Source: Marchantia polymorpha subsp. ruderalis (taxonomy: Eukaryota > Streptophyta > Marchantiopsida > Marchantiales > Marchantiaceae). From it: 64,000 nt of DNA. The stretch's first letter is position 1, and each line of letters opens with the position of its first letter. Below are positions 52,155 to 63,289 of the stretch, piece by piece. The translations under genes were made by a program, and so were the position numbers. The stretch covers positions 5,390,001 to 5,454,000 of the forward strand of contig AP031359.1 of NCBI GenBank assembly GCA_037833965.1. The letters run 5' to 3'. A model generated the notes under the pieces. It saw nothing but the letters and a program-made list of their open reading frames with translations. It searched no databases and was not told where the DNA came from.

Positions 52155-53492
52155 GTGAGAGGACACGATGTGCTAACATATGGCTATGAATTGAAAGTTG
52201 TACATGGACTTCGATACTTGTTAGTTTCACTTACAAAAGTCTTAAATGGCAATTTTCAGACCTGTTTTTATTTCCACTCTACCTAGATAGGCTCCAATGT
52301 GGCTCGAAAGAAGTGGTAGCTGGTTTGCACATGTATATTTCAGCTTTTTGGCCCTTGGGCAAAGTATCCAAGTTATATGATGAAGTCTTGCTGCTGTGAT
52401 TTTTGGTTCTAGTTGGCAGTTCAAGTATAGCACCATTAAACTTGAGACTGGCTTCTGGTTGAAAGCTACACTCAGTGACTTGACCTAAATTCTGAAGTGG
52501 ACAAAGTCGTTGTGACAATAGTTCCTAATTGTAGAATTCAGGTGCACTTATGCTTAATTTATGTTACATGGAATGAGTTTTACTTTTGTTTACTGTTTTT
52601 CTTGTAAAAGTTGGATCTTTGGTTTTCAGTCTCTAGTATGGGGTTTTTTTTGCTCATTCCTTCCTTGTGGTTGGTGTACTTGCCAATTCTAGTTACTTAC
52701 GCTCTTACAAGTTCGTATTTTTGACCTTGTAAAACTTCTATTGGACTTTGTGGTTTTGAGGGTTCGAGCAACCGTTTGTTTTGCAGGTAAAGGTTTTGTT
52801 TGGGTCCGTTTATTTCCATCTCCATAAATGCAGCCTGTTATGCTCAATGTTCTAGCAGTTAGTAGGGTAATGACATGTGTTAACCCGTAGCTAAGCTCTT
52901 CATAGCTACAGCTCAAATCTGCTTTGTTAAGTAGACAAATTTTGCATAGGAAGTCCCGTGCAGGGACGGCTGTTCTGTTCACAGAGCGGTGGAGTCTACA
53001 AAGTGCTTATTAGCCACCATAGTAAGTTGTGCAACTTTTATTAGTCTTTGGACTTCTCAGCTCAAAGACACCTTGCTTTATTATGTATATCGAATGTTGT
53101 TGAAAATATAACATCCTTACTTTCAAGGTTTTCAGAGATGACGCTTGTGATATCAAATCATTTATCATTTGTTGTTTCCATTTTGTGCATCAGTACTTGT
53201 CTTCGTGAGAGGTTTCTTGAAGATATTGATGAATTCACATTCACATTGTCCTACTTTTGAAGAGGAAGCGGATAAATATATGTATTTTGAATTGGTGTTT
53301 CAGATCGCTATGCTTTTGTTTCAGTAACCATGGTAGTGTAGTTGCTTCATTCTGGAACTCAAAATCTGCTGATGTTAGTCTGAATTGGATCCTTAACGTA
53401 TGGTTATCCTTAACGTATTCATAAAATCACCGTTCTTGGATTCTGGGACGGTCGATCAGTATCTGATTATAATTTTGCTTTTTCTGATACAG
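52155..53492. other. Intron or intergenic sequence, AT-rich
   Basis: No supported coding exon. Short ORFs on both strands look random. It lies between the unrecognised gene fragment and the metallothionein exon and may contain introns of either. Confidence 0.35.
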
Positions 53493-53562
53493 CTTTGAGG
53501 GTGCCAACGAAGGATGCAAGTGCGGTGACATGTGCTCATGCAACCCTTGCAACTGCAAATGA
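53493..53562 (+). CDS. Metallothionein, terminal exon (plant-type C-terminal Cys domain)
   Basis: After an acceptor (TTCTGATACAG) the exon reads FEGANEGCKCGDMCSCNPCNC then Lys and TGA at 53560-53562. The cysteine pattern CxCxxxCxCxxCxC followed by a final Lys is that of the C-terminal metal-binding domain of plant metallothioneins, which chelate Cu/Zn in the cytosol. The phase needs two bases from an upstream exon. I found no N-terminal Cys-rich exon in the window upstream, so the gene is either partial, has a long intron, or is an orphan exon. The exon itself is intact. Confidence 0.7.
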
Positions 53563-54027
53563 GAGAGAACACCTCCAAATTATGCCGTTTATATTCCTAT
53601 AGAACTCTCATGACGAAAACAGGAAGACGTATACAATACTTTTGTCAGAATTTGGAGATTTATTCTTGAACTCAATGTAGGATCACATTTAATCCTACAT
53701 CACAGAATCCTGTGTATATCTGACGACATAAATAAAGTGAGCAGAAACATCTGCTGTAAGATTTCTGCTCATAGGTGTGTTGTGTGAACTTTTTTGCATG
53801 CTTTAGTGAATTAAGTTGGACCTTGGACAGTAAGTACGGAGAGTAGTGAGGACTGATTCAACAGAGGTCTATAATAGCCAAAAGGGTGGCGAGTTCCAAA
53901 TACAGATTTTGTCTCATCCGACAGAAGTTGCCAGTTATCAAACGATGTACTCAAAACCTGGCAGAAGTTCCATCATAGTAGCTCTGCAGAATACGTCTGC
54001 CTATTATATATCATAAATTTTTCATGT
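53563..54027. other. Presumed 3' flank of the metallothionein exon
   Basis: Non-coding. An AATAAAG at about 53730 could be a poly(A) signal. It ends at the GTCAT flank of the next LTR. Confidence 0.35.
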
Positions 54028-54538
54028 GTCATTGTAATGACAGACAAATACCAGATTGGAGCATAATGGTATAGATCCGATCCCATGAGGACAAAAACAA
54101 ACACAAAAGTCACGATTTGTCACAAGATAGCATTCTATTACGATGTTTTACTTCTTAGGCCAATGCTACTCCCAGAAGACACTACTCAGCTAGAGCCGAA
54201 GACTCACAGGGTAGTGCAAAACCATACTCACAACCTGAACCTTTTCCAAACACAACCTGCAAGAATCGCAAGTGATCTCACACTTATATTTTAGGGGGAA
54301 AACTTTCCAGCACTGCATAAATCTCAACACATTGACCCGAATATTCAAACCCGAACTTGCTTAAATCCCGCGGTAACCCCAGGCTACCCAAGACATCCAG
54401 GCCAAATATTCACAACTCCTATTGCGGTAACTTTGACAAACAGGAGCGCGCCGTGCTCGATGTCTGGATCACACACCAGTACAGGGACACACCGAAGACA
54501 GAATGACAGTTGAGATAAGCCAATTGACAGAAAAGCCC

Positions 54539-54567
54539 CCAAGGAAAGAGCCTTGGGCCTCTTTATT
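54539..54567 (-). promoter_or_regulatory. LTR AATAAAG box with CCAAGG/CCTTGG stem-loop (B4)
   Basis: AATAAAG (54561-54567 on the - strand), CCAAGG, 6-base loop, CCTTGG; standard family B arrangement. Confidence 0.45.
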
Positions 54568-56524
54568 CACAATGCCAACTCTAGGATATCAACCGCCTGA
54601 GGCAAATCGGCCTCAAGGGCTGTGCCGTCCGATGTAACGGTTACAGCATCGTCTGAACTACTCTCTACTTCTAATCTACGCAACACGTTTACAATCTCAA
54701 CTTCTACATTCTGGCGCGCCTCGTTCAATTCCTCTGAAAATGAATTACCTAACTCTACAATCTGTTTGTGTCCTGCAGATCCACTGGACTTCGCGCTCAT
54801 CAGCCGTCGCTCGAGCAGATCCAGTTTCAACCACTTCACCGAATCCGTCCCCACATTGCGAAAACGTTCAGGCACTTCTCTAACCGCAACACGTCGGTTG
54901 AATCCTCCCGCAGCTGACGATAGGCATCCTCTGCCTTTTGCATTCTCCTCTGCAACTCTTCCGATCTCATCTCCGACTTCCCTAACTGCTCCCGTAACCG
55001 TTGACAGTCAGATTCAACCTTTAATCTACATTCGACCTCCAAAGACTTGGCCGACTCATACTCTGCCAAATTCTTGGCCCAATCCTTCAACTCGTCTTCA
55101 TGCTTGTGATTTTCCGCCGACAGACTTGCTGATAGCTCCTCCGCACGTCGGAATTCTATTTTGTACTTCGCGTCAATCTCCGAGATTTGCCTATGAAGAT
55201 CTTCCTCCGCCGTCTTCGTACCTGCAAGCTTGCCCCGAAGTTCTTCGGCAATGCGAGCTTCTTCGGCTCTTCGGACTTCCAACTTAGCCAGGTCTTTAAT
55301 ATGCTTATTCTCTCGCTTCTCCGCTGTCGTGATCAATCGCTCAGCCCTTTTGACTGCTGCATCGTAAGCTACCCTGGATTCCTCCAACCTCGCCATCAAA
55401 TCCACTGTTACCTTCTGGGCATTCTCATTAGAGGTACGAAGTCCTCCACATGTCTCTTCAAACTCTGCACAACGTCCTGATTCCTTCTCTAGATTCAGCT
55501 GCAGCACTTCACACTTAGTTTCCTTCTCCCGAAGCTGAGCTTCTCGCTCCCGCAATGTTGCCTTCACTGCCGCGCACTCGGTTGACAAGGTTGCAGCTCG
55601 CTCCCGTGCCAATGCAGTCGCGGAATTCCACTCCCTCTTTACAGCAACTGCTCTCTTGAGCTTCGTTCTGTTCCTGATCATCTGAACGTAGAATCCTGGC
55701 TCCTTCGATACAGCATACTTCTTTCTCTTCCCGTCCAAGTACTTCAACAATGGTACTACACTATCCTGCAAGAATTCAGGAAATGTAATTTCCAATGTCT
55801 TTACCTCTTCTCCCGAAGTCTTCTTTCCTTCTTTGGGTCTCACCTCTTCCACAAAAGACGTCGGCAATGTAATGCCCTCGGCTTTCACCACCGTCCCTCC
55901 TACCCTTGCAACAACCTGTTCCAGAATCTCCTCGCTCAAAGTAAACCCCTTCTCCAGGTCCTCGTTCATCTTCATCTAGGGTGTCCCTTCGCCTTGCGCA
56001 GACCGTGTCCGCTCCGAAGACAAAGAATTCGGACTTACCAATTCCGTTTCCTCGTTCAAAGGTTCTGTCGGTATATCTGCTGGATCTTAGATTGACACCT
56101 CTAAAGGTACCCCTAACTCCACAGATCGCATTACCTCGCTATTTGCAACGTCAAATGTGTTCACAATTGGTGCCACCGTCTTCTCCACACTACTGTCTGA
56201 CACCTCAACTGTCAACATCCTCCGTTTCGCCCTCTTCTTTGATCTTGCGCGAGCTCTGTGCTGTCTGGCTCCACTCACTTCCATATCCATCCTTCTTACC
56301 GTGTGGGCCAATTACTCCTCATCATCACTTACGACCTTCCTTTTCTTTGCCACCCGTCTCTCTAGCTTCTCCTTCCTTGGAACCATGTCCACCTGCACTG
56401 GTCCTCGAGCAGTAGTGTGTGTCGGAATTGCGGGAGATCGGTTCTTGTCTTCGGTCCCTTCACTGGACTCTACTGTAAAGCTCTCCCGCTTCTTCGGAAA
56501 TCGCTTCTCCTCCTGCCTCGTAAG
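54567..56524 (-). pseudogene. LTR-resident ORF of B4 with the longest intact coiled coil
   Basis: From 56524 down: QEEKRFPKKRESFTVESSEG, then basic LERRVAKKRKVVSDDEE and RARARSKKRAKRR (nuclear-localisation-like), and VSDSSVEKTVAPIV. An uninterrupted 379-codon stretch (54836-55975) follows. It has FTLSEEILEQVVARVGGTVV, FLQDSVVPLLKYLDGKRKKY and FYVQMIRNRTKLKRAVAVKR, then some 250 residues of heptad-rich coil ending VLRLEKCLNVFAMWG. After a frame change comes the C-terminal KWLKLDLLERRLMSAKSSGS block to 54567. Shifts or stops near 56312, 56090 and 54850. It is truncated at the N-terminus by the inserted family A element. Confidence 0.7.
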
Positions 56525-57478
56525 TGTAATAAACCCACCAAAGGCTAAAACTGCAGTATTGTGGTAAAAAGGTCGAACCCACAGGGACAGAGGCAACACA
56601 CAGAGTACAAAGTGTCACGTTTAACAGACTTTTGGAGAGTTTGAATTCTCAGGCGACTGTCACTCCTAGAAATACTGCAAGTGCTCAACTCGGAGGTCAC
56701 TCGGAGGATGCACAGTGCAGCGTAAGTCACTCAACACACACACCTGAAACTGAAAAAAAAACACCACTCAGAGGTCGGTCGGGACCTCTGCTCAAGATTT
56801 CAGGGGGAAAGTCTCTCACGAGTACATTCAGAGGCTCTGTAGGTAGTGACTCCCAACTCTGGCTTTTACAACCCTTCCGCTAGTTTCTGCTAGCGCAAGG
56901 AACCCGGATTGGACTTCCTACTTCGGAACGAAGTCACTCATACGCAATGAACGTCACCCTCAACTCACACCAAGCGCAGAGAATACAGGTCCGACTGAGA
57001 AACTCAACTGAGACACAATCCAGTAACACACACCATAACAGACTTTTGAGGAGTTTGAATCCTCAGGCACTAGTCATTTCCAGAATTACAACAGAGCTGT
57101 GCCTCGAGGGTGCCTTCTGCAGCGTAACCTGAATTGACAACCAAGGTTTACACGAAGTAGCAAAACTTCACTTTGGCATTCAGGGGAAAAATCCCGAAGG
57201 AGTACAATCAGGAACAAACACTCGAAGGTGTAGGGGCGAAACTATTCAAGTATCTAACTAGTCACTGGCTCTGAGCATCGGCAATCACCCGCAGGTGTAG
57301 ATCCGAACTACTCAAGTCTCTAACCAATGTACTAGCTCTGAACATTCGGCCGAGGGCCTTCAGCTACAAAATGCGGAACGCCAAGTTGTAGCTCCTCTTG
57401 CGTGGTGACAGAACGAAGGACACAAACACGCAGAGAAAATGAGTTTCTGATCTGCACTTCTGAAATTGGGAAAAATCC

Positions 57479-57507
57479 CAAGGCAAGACGCCTTGAACTA
57501 CTTTATA
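57479..57507 (-). promoter_or_regulatory. LTR TATAAA box with CAAGGC/GCCTTG stem-loop (second family A element)
   Basis: TATAAA (57502-57507 on the - strand), then CAAGGC-GTCTT-GCCTTG at 57479-57495. Confidence 0.5.
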
Positions 57508-57543
57508 CCTTCTAAGTCCTAACTAGCACTACACTGCACTATG

Positions 57544-59630
57544 CTACACGCCGGCACGGAACCACGCTACACTACACTCCGCGGAACCTGTGCTTCGCCT
57601 CCTACGCGACGGACTGCCGCGCACTAACTCCCTACCCTGCCAGTCTTCCGCTCGACTGCGCAGTCCCAAACGCTGCAACGCCGCGGACACCTCCGCCTCG
57701 AGGGTGGACATGGTATCCCGCGCCTTCGACAGAAAGGAATCTAACTTCTTCGCCACCTTCCCGCGACTCCTACTGTCACCTGACAACAAACCGGCTGCAC
57801 GAAGCTCCAACTCACGTAGTGTGAGTTTCTCCTATGCCGCCACTTCCCAGTGGGCGTAGCCCTTGAGACAGTGGGCGACTCGCCTCGCCATCTCCTCCTT
57901 TGTGCGATCTGCCTCTCGCCTGCGATCATCTTCAATTACCACCAACTGCGATTCGGCCTCCGCACGCTGAGCTCTCAATTCCCCGCACTCCGACTGCAGT
58001 CTGCAGATTAAATCCTCATCCGCCTGTCGTGCGAGCTGACACTCCGCCAACAACCGCGTCTGTCGCACGAGCTCCTCTGACAAAACCTGATTCTAAGTCT
58101 TCTCAGAAATCAGTTCTTCCGTGGTCTTCACCACATCCTTGGTGAGCTCTTCCAGTCTCGCCTGCTTCAATGCGTCGTAGTGGGTGTGCGACTTCCGCAC
58201 GAGATTATACTGTCCCCACAAACACGCATGCTTTTCCCGTAAATCCTTAAGTTCCCGGTCCACCCTAGCTAGTAGCTTGTTGGTGTGGACCTTATTGCGA
58301 GTCCGCCTGCGCACTAACTCGATGTAGGACCCCGGCTGGAGTGGATCGGCATATTTATCAAATTTGCGATCCAAGTACCTCAGCAGAGGTATTACCTGCT
58401 CAGAGAGCGCCGCCGCTTGCGCTCCAACAATTTCCTCCTCCTCCTCCTCGGTGTCTCCCGATCCCGACATTGCTTCTGTGGAGCCTCCTTCGTCATCATC
58501 CGAGGGAAGGATTTCGGTCGCCATTGATTGCGTTGGCGACTGACCCGAGTGGGGCTGCGAGTTGTCTACGGGTGCTGCCGCCGAAGGCACTCCTGCAGCT
58601 TCGCTGCTCCCCGCTAAAATGTCCAAGGCGGTGGGTGAATGTGGCCGTGCTACATCCCCATCATCCGCCTGTCGCTCGTCGACCGTGTCCTCTTCGCCGC
58701 CGACGTCCGCCGCCGAAGGCGATCGAGCGGAATGTGTCTGCGCGGGGTGTAATTGCGCATCGCGCACCCGAATTTCGTCCCGCGGACAGGCAATCCGCTC
58801 CTCCGTTAGGTCCTGCGTGAGGGTTGCGACTGGCCTGCGCGTAGGCGCAAGTACCGGCGCCTGATTCGCCGCAGGCGCAGCGCCGAAGGCGTCTATCGCC
58901 GAAGGCGACAGAGCCGGAGGCCGCTCGCCCGATGTACCTGGCCCCGAAGGCCCTACCGCCGAAGGCGCATCTGCCGGCGGATTACCCGCCGAAGGTGCAG
59001 TCTCCGCACGCTCCCTGCTCAAAACTCGATGGCCCGAAGGCCCTGGCGCCGAAGGCGCAAATCGCGGCGCGTTATACGGCGGAGGGTCAGGACCCGAAGG
59101 CGGATCTTCCGCCGGCTCCTTCCCCTTCCTACGTAATATCGAGGGTGAATCCTGCCTACTCGTAGGCGGCCGCCTGTGCGTAGGCGAACTTTCTCTGCCT
59201 AAGCGTAGGCGGAGGTCCACGTCCGCTTGAGGTCGCCTTTCCGCTGAAACTCGCCTGTGCGTAGGCGGAACACTCGTCTGCATCGCACGTGGTAACTCCG
59301 GAGGCCCTTGGCCCGAAGGCCGCCTCTCGTCCGTCGAAGGTGTAGCGTGGTCCGCCGCTCCTACGGACGTCCTCGCTCTCTTGATCCTCTCCGGTGACGC
59401 AATTCCCTTCTCCGTGGCGATCGTCGCCGTGTCCGCGCTGCTGGCTGGTAACACAAGCCTGCGCGCCTTCTGCTTCGGCCGGCTGCACACTTCGTGCAGT
59501 GGCCGCTGTTGTATGGGAGCAGTGGGTTCTCGATGCTGCTCCTCCTCTGGTTCCTCTCTCCATCGCCGCTTCCGCGACACTCTTGCTGCGGGTGTGTTTC
59601 TTCCCTCGTCCCGCCGTGTCGGCGGAGTAG
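57544..59630 (-). pseudogene. LTR-resident ORF of the second family A element, linker to C-terminal block
   Basis: From 59630: RVSRKRRWREEPEEE, RPLHEVCSRPKQKARRLVLP and PPTHRR units (palindrome-encoded). Then PSA/GPSG-rich linker, TALDILAGSSEAAG, acidic SGSGDTEEEEEEIVG, VIPLLRYLDRKFDKYADP, YIELVRRRTRNKVHTNKLLA and the first part of the coil. This is one open reading of more than 500 codons (58093-59694, the first 20 or so codons being LTR start sequence). After a TAG at 58090 it continues in coil and C-terminal block (LRELELRAAGLLSGDSRSRG...LQRLGLRSRAEDW) to about 57544. Best preserved linker-to-coil region in the window; the N-terminal domain is deleted. Confidence 0.7.
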
Positions 59631-59709
59631 AAGATTTACACTGCTGCCGCGGTACAGTTTTCCAAAAATGTTTTAATTTCCTCAAAAATACCAAAAGTGG
59701 GGTACCACA

Positions 59710-62700
59710 GCTGCTCTTGGAAGATGTTTGTCATCATTCGCTGGACCGTAGCCGGCGCGTTGCACAACCCGAAAGGCATCTTGAGGTAAGCGTAGGTTCC
59801 CCAGTCAGTCGTGAAGGTCGTTTTGTCCTTGTCTTGTTCTCTGATGGACACCTGGTTGTATCCGGAGAACCCGTCTAGAAAACTGTAGCACTCATGCCCT
59901 GCGACATGATCCAAAATGGAGTCCGTAAAAGGGAGAGGGTGATGGTCCTTGCACGTTGCTGCGTTTAGCTTTCGAAAGTCCTGGCACACCCAAATCTTAC
60001 CTGTTAGTTTCTTGGGCACGATTACAATTGGCGAGACCCACTCGCTACTGAGTACCGGGTAAATGATCCCCACGCTCAGATATTTATCGATTTCGTCCTT
60101 CACCAACAATGAATATTTCGGGTTGAGCCTGTATTGGCGTTGGCGAACCGGAACTGCATCGTCCAACAAGTCGATCCTGTGCTCTCCATACCTTGCAGGT
60201 ATGACTTTCATATCTTCAATCTTCCATGCGAAGACATCCTCATACTGGCGAAGAAACGCCTGTACCCTCCTCAATTCTTCTCCTTGCACCTTGCTTGACA
60301 CCTTCAAGCCTTTGTCTTGACTGAGCTGCACTTCGCGACAGTCACTTGGATCGACAATCCCTTCTGTGTGACTGATCTCGCTTCTGCCCAGTCCCACCGT
60401 TAATTGCTATTCGTCGTCCGGATGCATATCGTCCCCTTCCTCCTCAATGGAGCAGCAAGTGACGTATCCCACAAACTCATCTGACACCTACATGAAGGGT
60501 ACGACGAGTTGCTCTCCCCTCCAGTCGTGTAACCTGAGCTGGTCGATGGGGTTTCGCCCTCGTGTGGTACCTTGTACCATGGCACGGTAATGATAGTTGT
60601 AGGGTCCGAAGGGTTTCGGAACTGCAATCTCTTCCTCCTCCAGTCACACCTTGCTTTGGCGTCGTATAGCCAAGGTCTGCCAAGCAGCACATCGTAACCT
60701 TTCTTCATCAGGGGCTGCAATACTATGTATGATAGTTGAAAGTCCACTCCTTCAATGTTGGTTCGCACATTGCGCAACATGCCCAGCGGCATTCTGCGCG
60801 TTTGATCGGCCAACCGCAACACTCTGGTTGTAGGCCCGAAGGTCTGGAACCCCAAGGAGTTCGCCGTCTCCTCCGTCATGATGTTAACGCCCGAACCGGA
60901 GTCCACTAGTACCTTCTGTATGACGCAGCCTCCGATCTCCACTTCGATCTCCGGAGGTCCTAGGTCTCCTCCATCCACTCTGTACACCGCCGGAAGCTTC
61001 CCTTTTCGGGGTTTGCGCGGCCGGCGCAGCGAAAGCATCAGCATCTTGCGGTACGTCTTATTATCCTCCAACAGTTGGTTGAAGGAAATATTTGCCCCCT
61101 GTCTCCCTATGTCCTCCACTATGTCGTAAGGAGTGCTTGAGGTCACAGCCGCCGCCATTCCAGCAGTTGCCGTCGGAAGTGGCGTAGAGGGCCTAGTCGC
61201 CCTCCGGTCGTCTGATATCGCTCCGGCGCTAAGTGCTTCCTTGATGAGGTGGCTTACCTCATCCTTGATGTCCGGAAGGTAGTTGCGGTTCCGGACCTCG
61301 TCTGAGGTCCCGTCCGCCTTCTCCGAGTTTAGCGCCGACGGGATGTTCCGCATCGCCAGAGGCGTACCCGGTGTTTTGCTTCGGCTAGACTTCTCCTCCG
61401 CTTTAGACTTCCGTCCCTCTGCCTTACGGTCGAGCCGGCGAGTGTTCTTGTGGTCCTCTCCCCGCCTCGTCAAACTTCGGGTCTCTACCCGTCCGCACAT
61501 CACTTCTTCCTCCGGCCACACTTCGTCTTCTTCAGTTGGGTCCGAGCCCAGGTCTACCTGATTGACCTACACATCTTCCTTGACAGGTGGCGTCACGAAA
61601 CGCACGGTTGGCCTGGCGACTAGTGGCTGGTCACATTCGACCGCCGTGTGTCCTGCCTTCCTGCAGTTGCTGCACGTCAGTACATACCAAGTTTGTTTCT
61701 TCGGGTGGGGGCAGCTCGGCGAGTAGTGTCCCACCTCCCCGCAATTATAGCAAGCCTGCGGTGGGGGTCGGTTGAAGGTGCCGGAAGGTGCCATGCGCCT
61801 CTGTGGGAGCGTAGTCGCCATTTCTCTTGGATTGAACTGCGGTATATGCACAGGTGGGATCGGAGTCGTAGCCGGAGCTGACTGAACAGCATAGGCTGTG
61901 TCCTCACTCGGCTCACCATAATAAATGGGGTTCTCCCACTGTGGTGCCCATTCAACCGTACTCACTGGGTAAGTCGGGCGAGCGGCCATGCACTCCGTGT
62001 TGGCATGTCCCACTTGTCCGCACGTAGTACACCAGAGGTTCGCTCGCAGTCTCGCAGGTGATTTACGCCGGTCTTGGCCTCCCACTACATGAACTTTCAG
62101 ATCCGCAAAATCCTTCACCAGGTTGTCCACCTTGGCTGCGATGTCCCCTTGACTCTTCCCTGGGGTTCCCCTACCCCGATCTTTCTTCTTCGTCGCACTG
62201 CGTTTCTTCTTCCGTCTCTCCTCCTCCGAAGACGACGAGTTCTCTTCCTTCTCCGAGGAAGAACTCGCTTCGGATGAGCGTGATTCTTCTGATGAGGGAG
62301 GCGACCCCTTCTCTTCCGACGTCCGCCTTGCGATTTCTTCTTCGTCGACCGTCGGTCGCTTCTTCGAGTGTCAAGGGTTGACGTCTCAAAGGTCTCCGCC
62401 GAAGCTATCACATCTTGGATGGTGTCAGCCTTGCCCCTCCTGCAGAAGGTCTCTATTTCTCTTGTTAGCCCTGTCACGTACCAGTCCACTGCTTGCTGTA
62501 CCGGAAAAGGTTCTCCTGGACCTGTCTTGGGAATTCGATCTAGGAGGTCTTGGAATCTCTCCGTATAGTCTCGAAGATTCTCCTTCCGTTCCCGTCGAAG
62601 ATTTTGAAGTCGGGTCAGCACTCGACTGTCATATCCGAGTTCGCGAAACCGCCTCAGAAACTTCTCCTTGAGCTGAGCCTAGGTCTGGATGCCAGTGGGG

Positions 62701-63220
62701 TCGGTACTCTCATGATTATACCAGCTACGAGCTCTCTTGCGCAACAGGCTAGGAAAGATTCGCAATCTGTCTTCATCACTAGTCTCGCGATTGGTGATGG
62801 AGACAGACTCACAGAGCTTTATGTATGAATCTGCATCATCGTCGTCGCCCGTTCCCTTGTACCTTGGATACGAATGTTTTGTGAAAGGTTGGGAAAACAC
62901 TTGGCGGGGATTGGCTTGAGGGTCTGCCATTGGTGATCCTATCAACGGACTGCTCCCAGGTGGGCCTAACCCAAGAAGAGTTCCTGTCGGAGGGATCCCC
63001 AATAGAACCGTTAGCTCAATGCTCGCAGCAGGTGAACTAGAACGCCCTTGGCTTCCAGCAGTCGGCGATAGGAATCTTTCTGCAGAGTTCTCACTTTTAG
63101 TCTTCTCTTTAGTTCGCCGCTTTTCTTCTACGGCTTTTTCCGAATCTCAACGGAGTTTACGTGTGGCTCTCGCACTCAGTTTTCCCACACCATCGCTCGT
63201 CGACATTCACCGAGCATTGC
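59710..63220 (-). pseudogene. gag-pro-pol of the second family A element, truncated in RT
   Basis: From 63220: Gag N-terminal basic region, HSYPRYKGTGDDDDADSYIK, SLLRKRARSWYNHES, LRRERKENLRDYTERFQDLL. Three CCHC knuckles at 61650-62030 (CTTCGQVGHANTEC, CYNCGEVGHYSPSC, CSNCRKAGHTAVEC). Protease with VDSGSGVNIMTEE near 60890. RT from 60397 with PARYGEHRIDLLDDAVPVRQ, PIVIVPKKLTGKIWVCQDFR, YSFLDGFSGYNQVSIREQDK, MPFGLCNAPATVQRMMTNIF. The coding ends at QEQL, immediately followed by the LTR start TGTGG. The catalytic DD motif, RNase H and integrase are gone. Stops near 62680, 62110, 61560 and 60400 separate the pieces. It retains a Trp codon where the + copy has TGA (33561). Confidence 0.85.
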
Positions 63221-63249
63221 TGCTCGAGTACTTTGGTGCTGACGCACTG

Positions 63250-63267
63250 TCCCCGGCAGCGGCGCCA
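63250..63267 (-). promoter_or_regulatory. Primer binding site (tRNA-Asp type), second family A element
   Basis: The reverse complement reads TGGCGCCGCTGCCGGGGA, 22 bases inside the LTR end at 63290. It carries the same C variant as at 30858. Confidence 0.75.
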
Positions 63268-63289
63268 AAAAGAAGTTGTCGGCTCCTTA

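Larger units (their letters stand above)
54033..56524 (-). mobile_element. Family B LTR, reverse orientation (copy B4), broken by the next element
   Basis: It starts (+ strand reading) TGTAATGACAGACAAATACC, preceded by GTCAT (54028-54032), the presumed target copy. It runs as - strand B LTR until 56524, where a family A element begins with TGTAATAAACCC. The rest of this LTR (N-terminal domain and leader) should lie beyond the inserted element, outside the window. Confidence 0.8.
56525..59709 (-). repeat. 3' LTR of the second family A element (3185 bp, internally deleted)
   Basis: In its own orientation it starts TGTGGTACCCCACTTTTGG exactly at the pol junction and ends TTTGGTGGGTTTATTACA. About 2 kb between the first 75 bp and the ORF linker are missing (junction near 59630), removing leader hairpins and the N-terminal domain. 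Confidence 0.85.

Noticed and set aside
52689..52982. Reverse-strand 97-codon ORF
   Set aside because: Low-complexity composition and no recognisable motif; it lies in AT-rich intron or intergenic sequence.
54836..55975. Host coiled-coil (SMC/myosin-like) gene
   Set aside because: The same sequence recurs in many LTR copies bounded by LTR ends and target duplications, so it is transposon-encoded.
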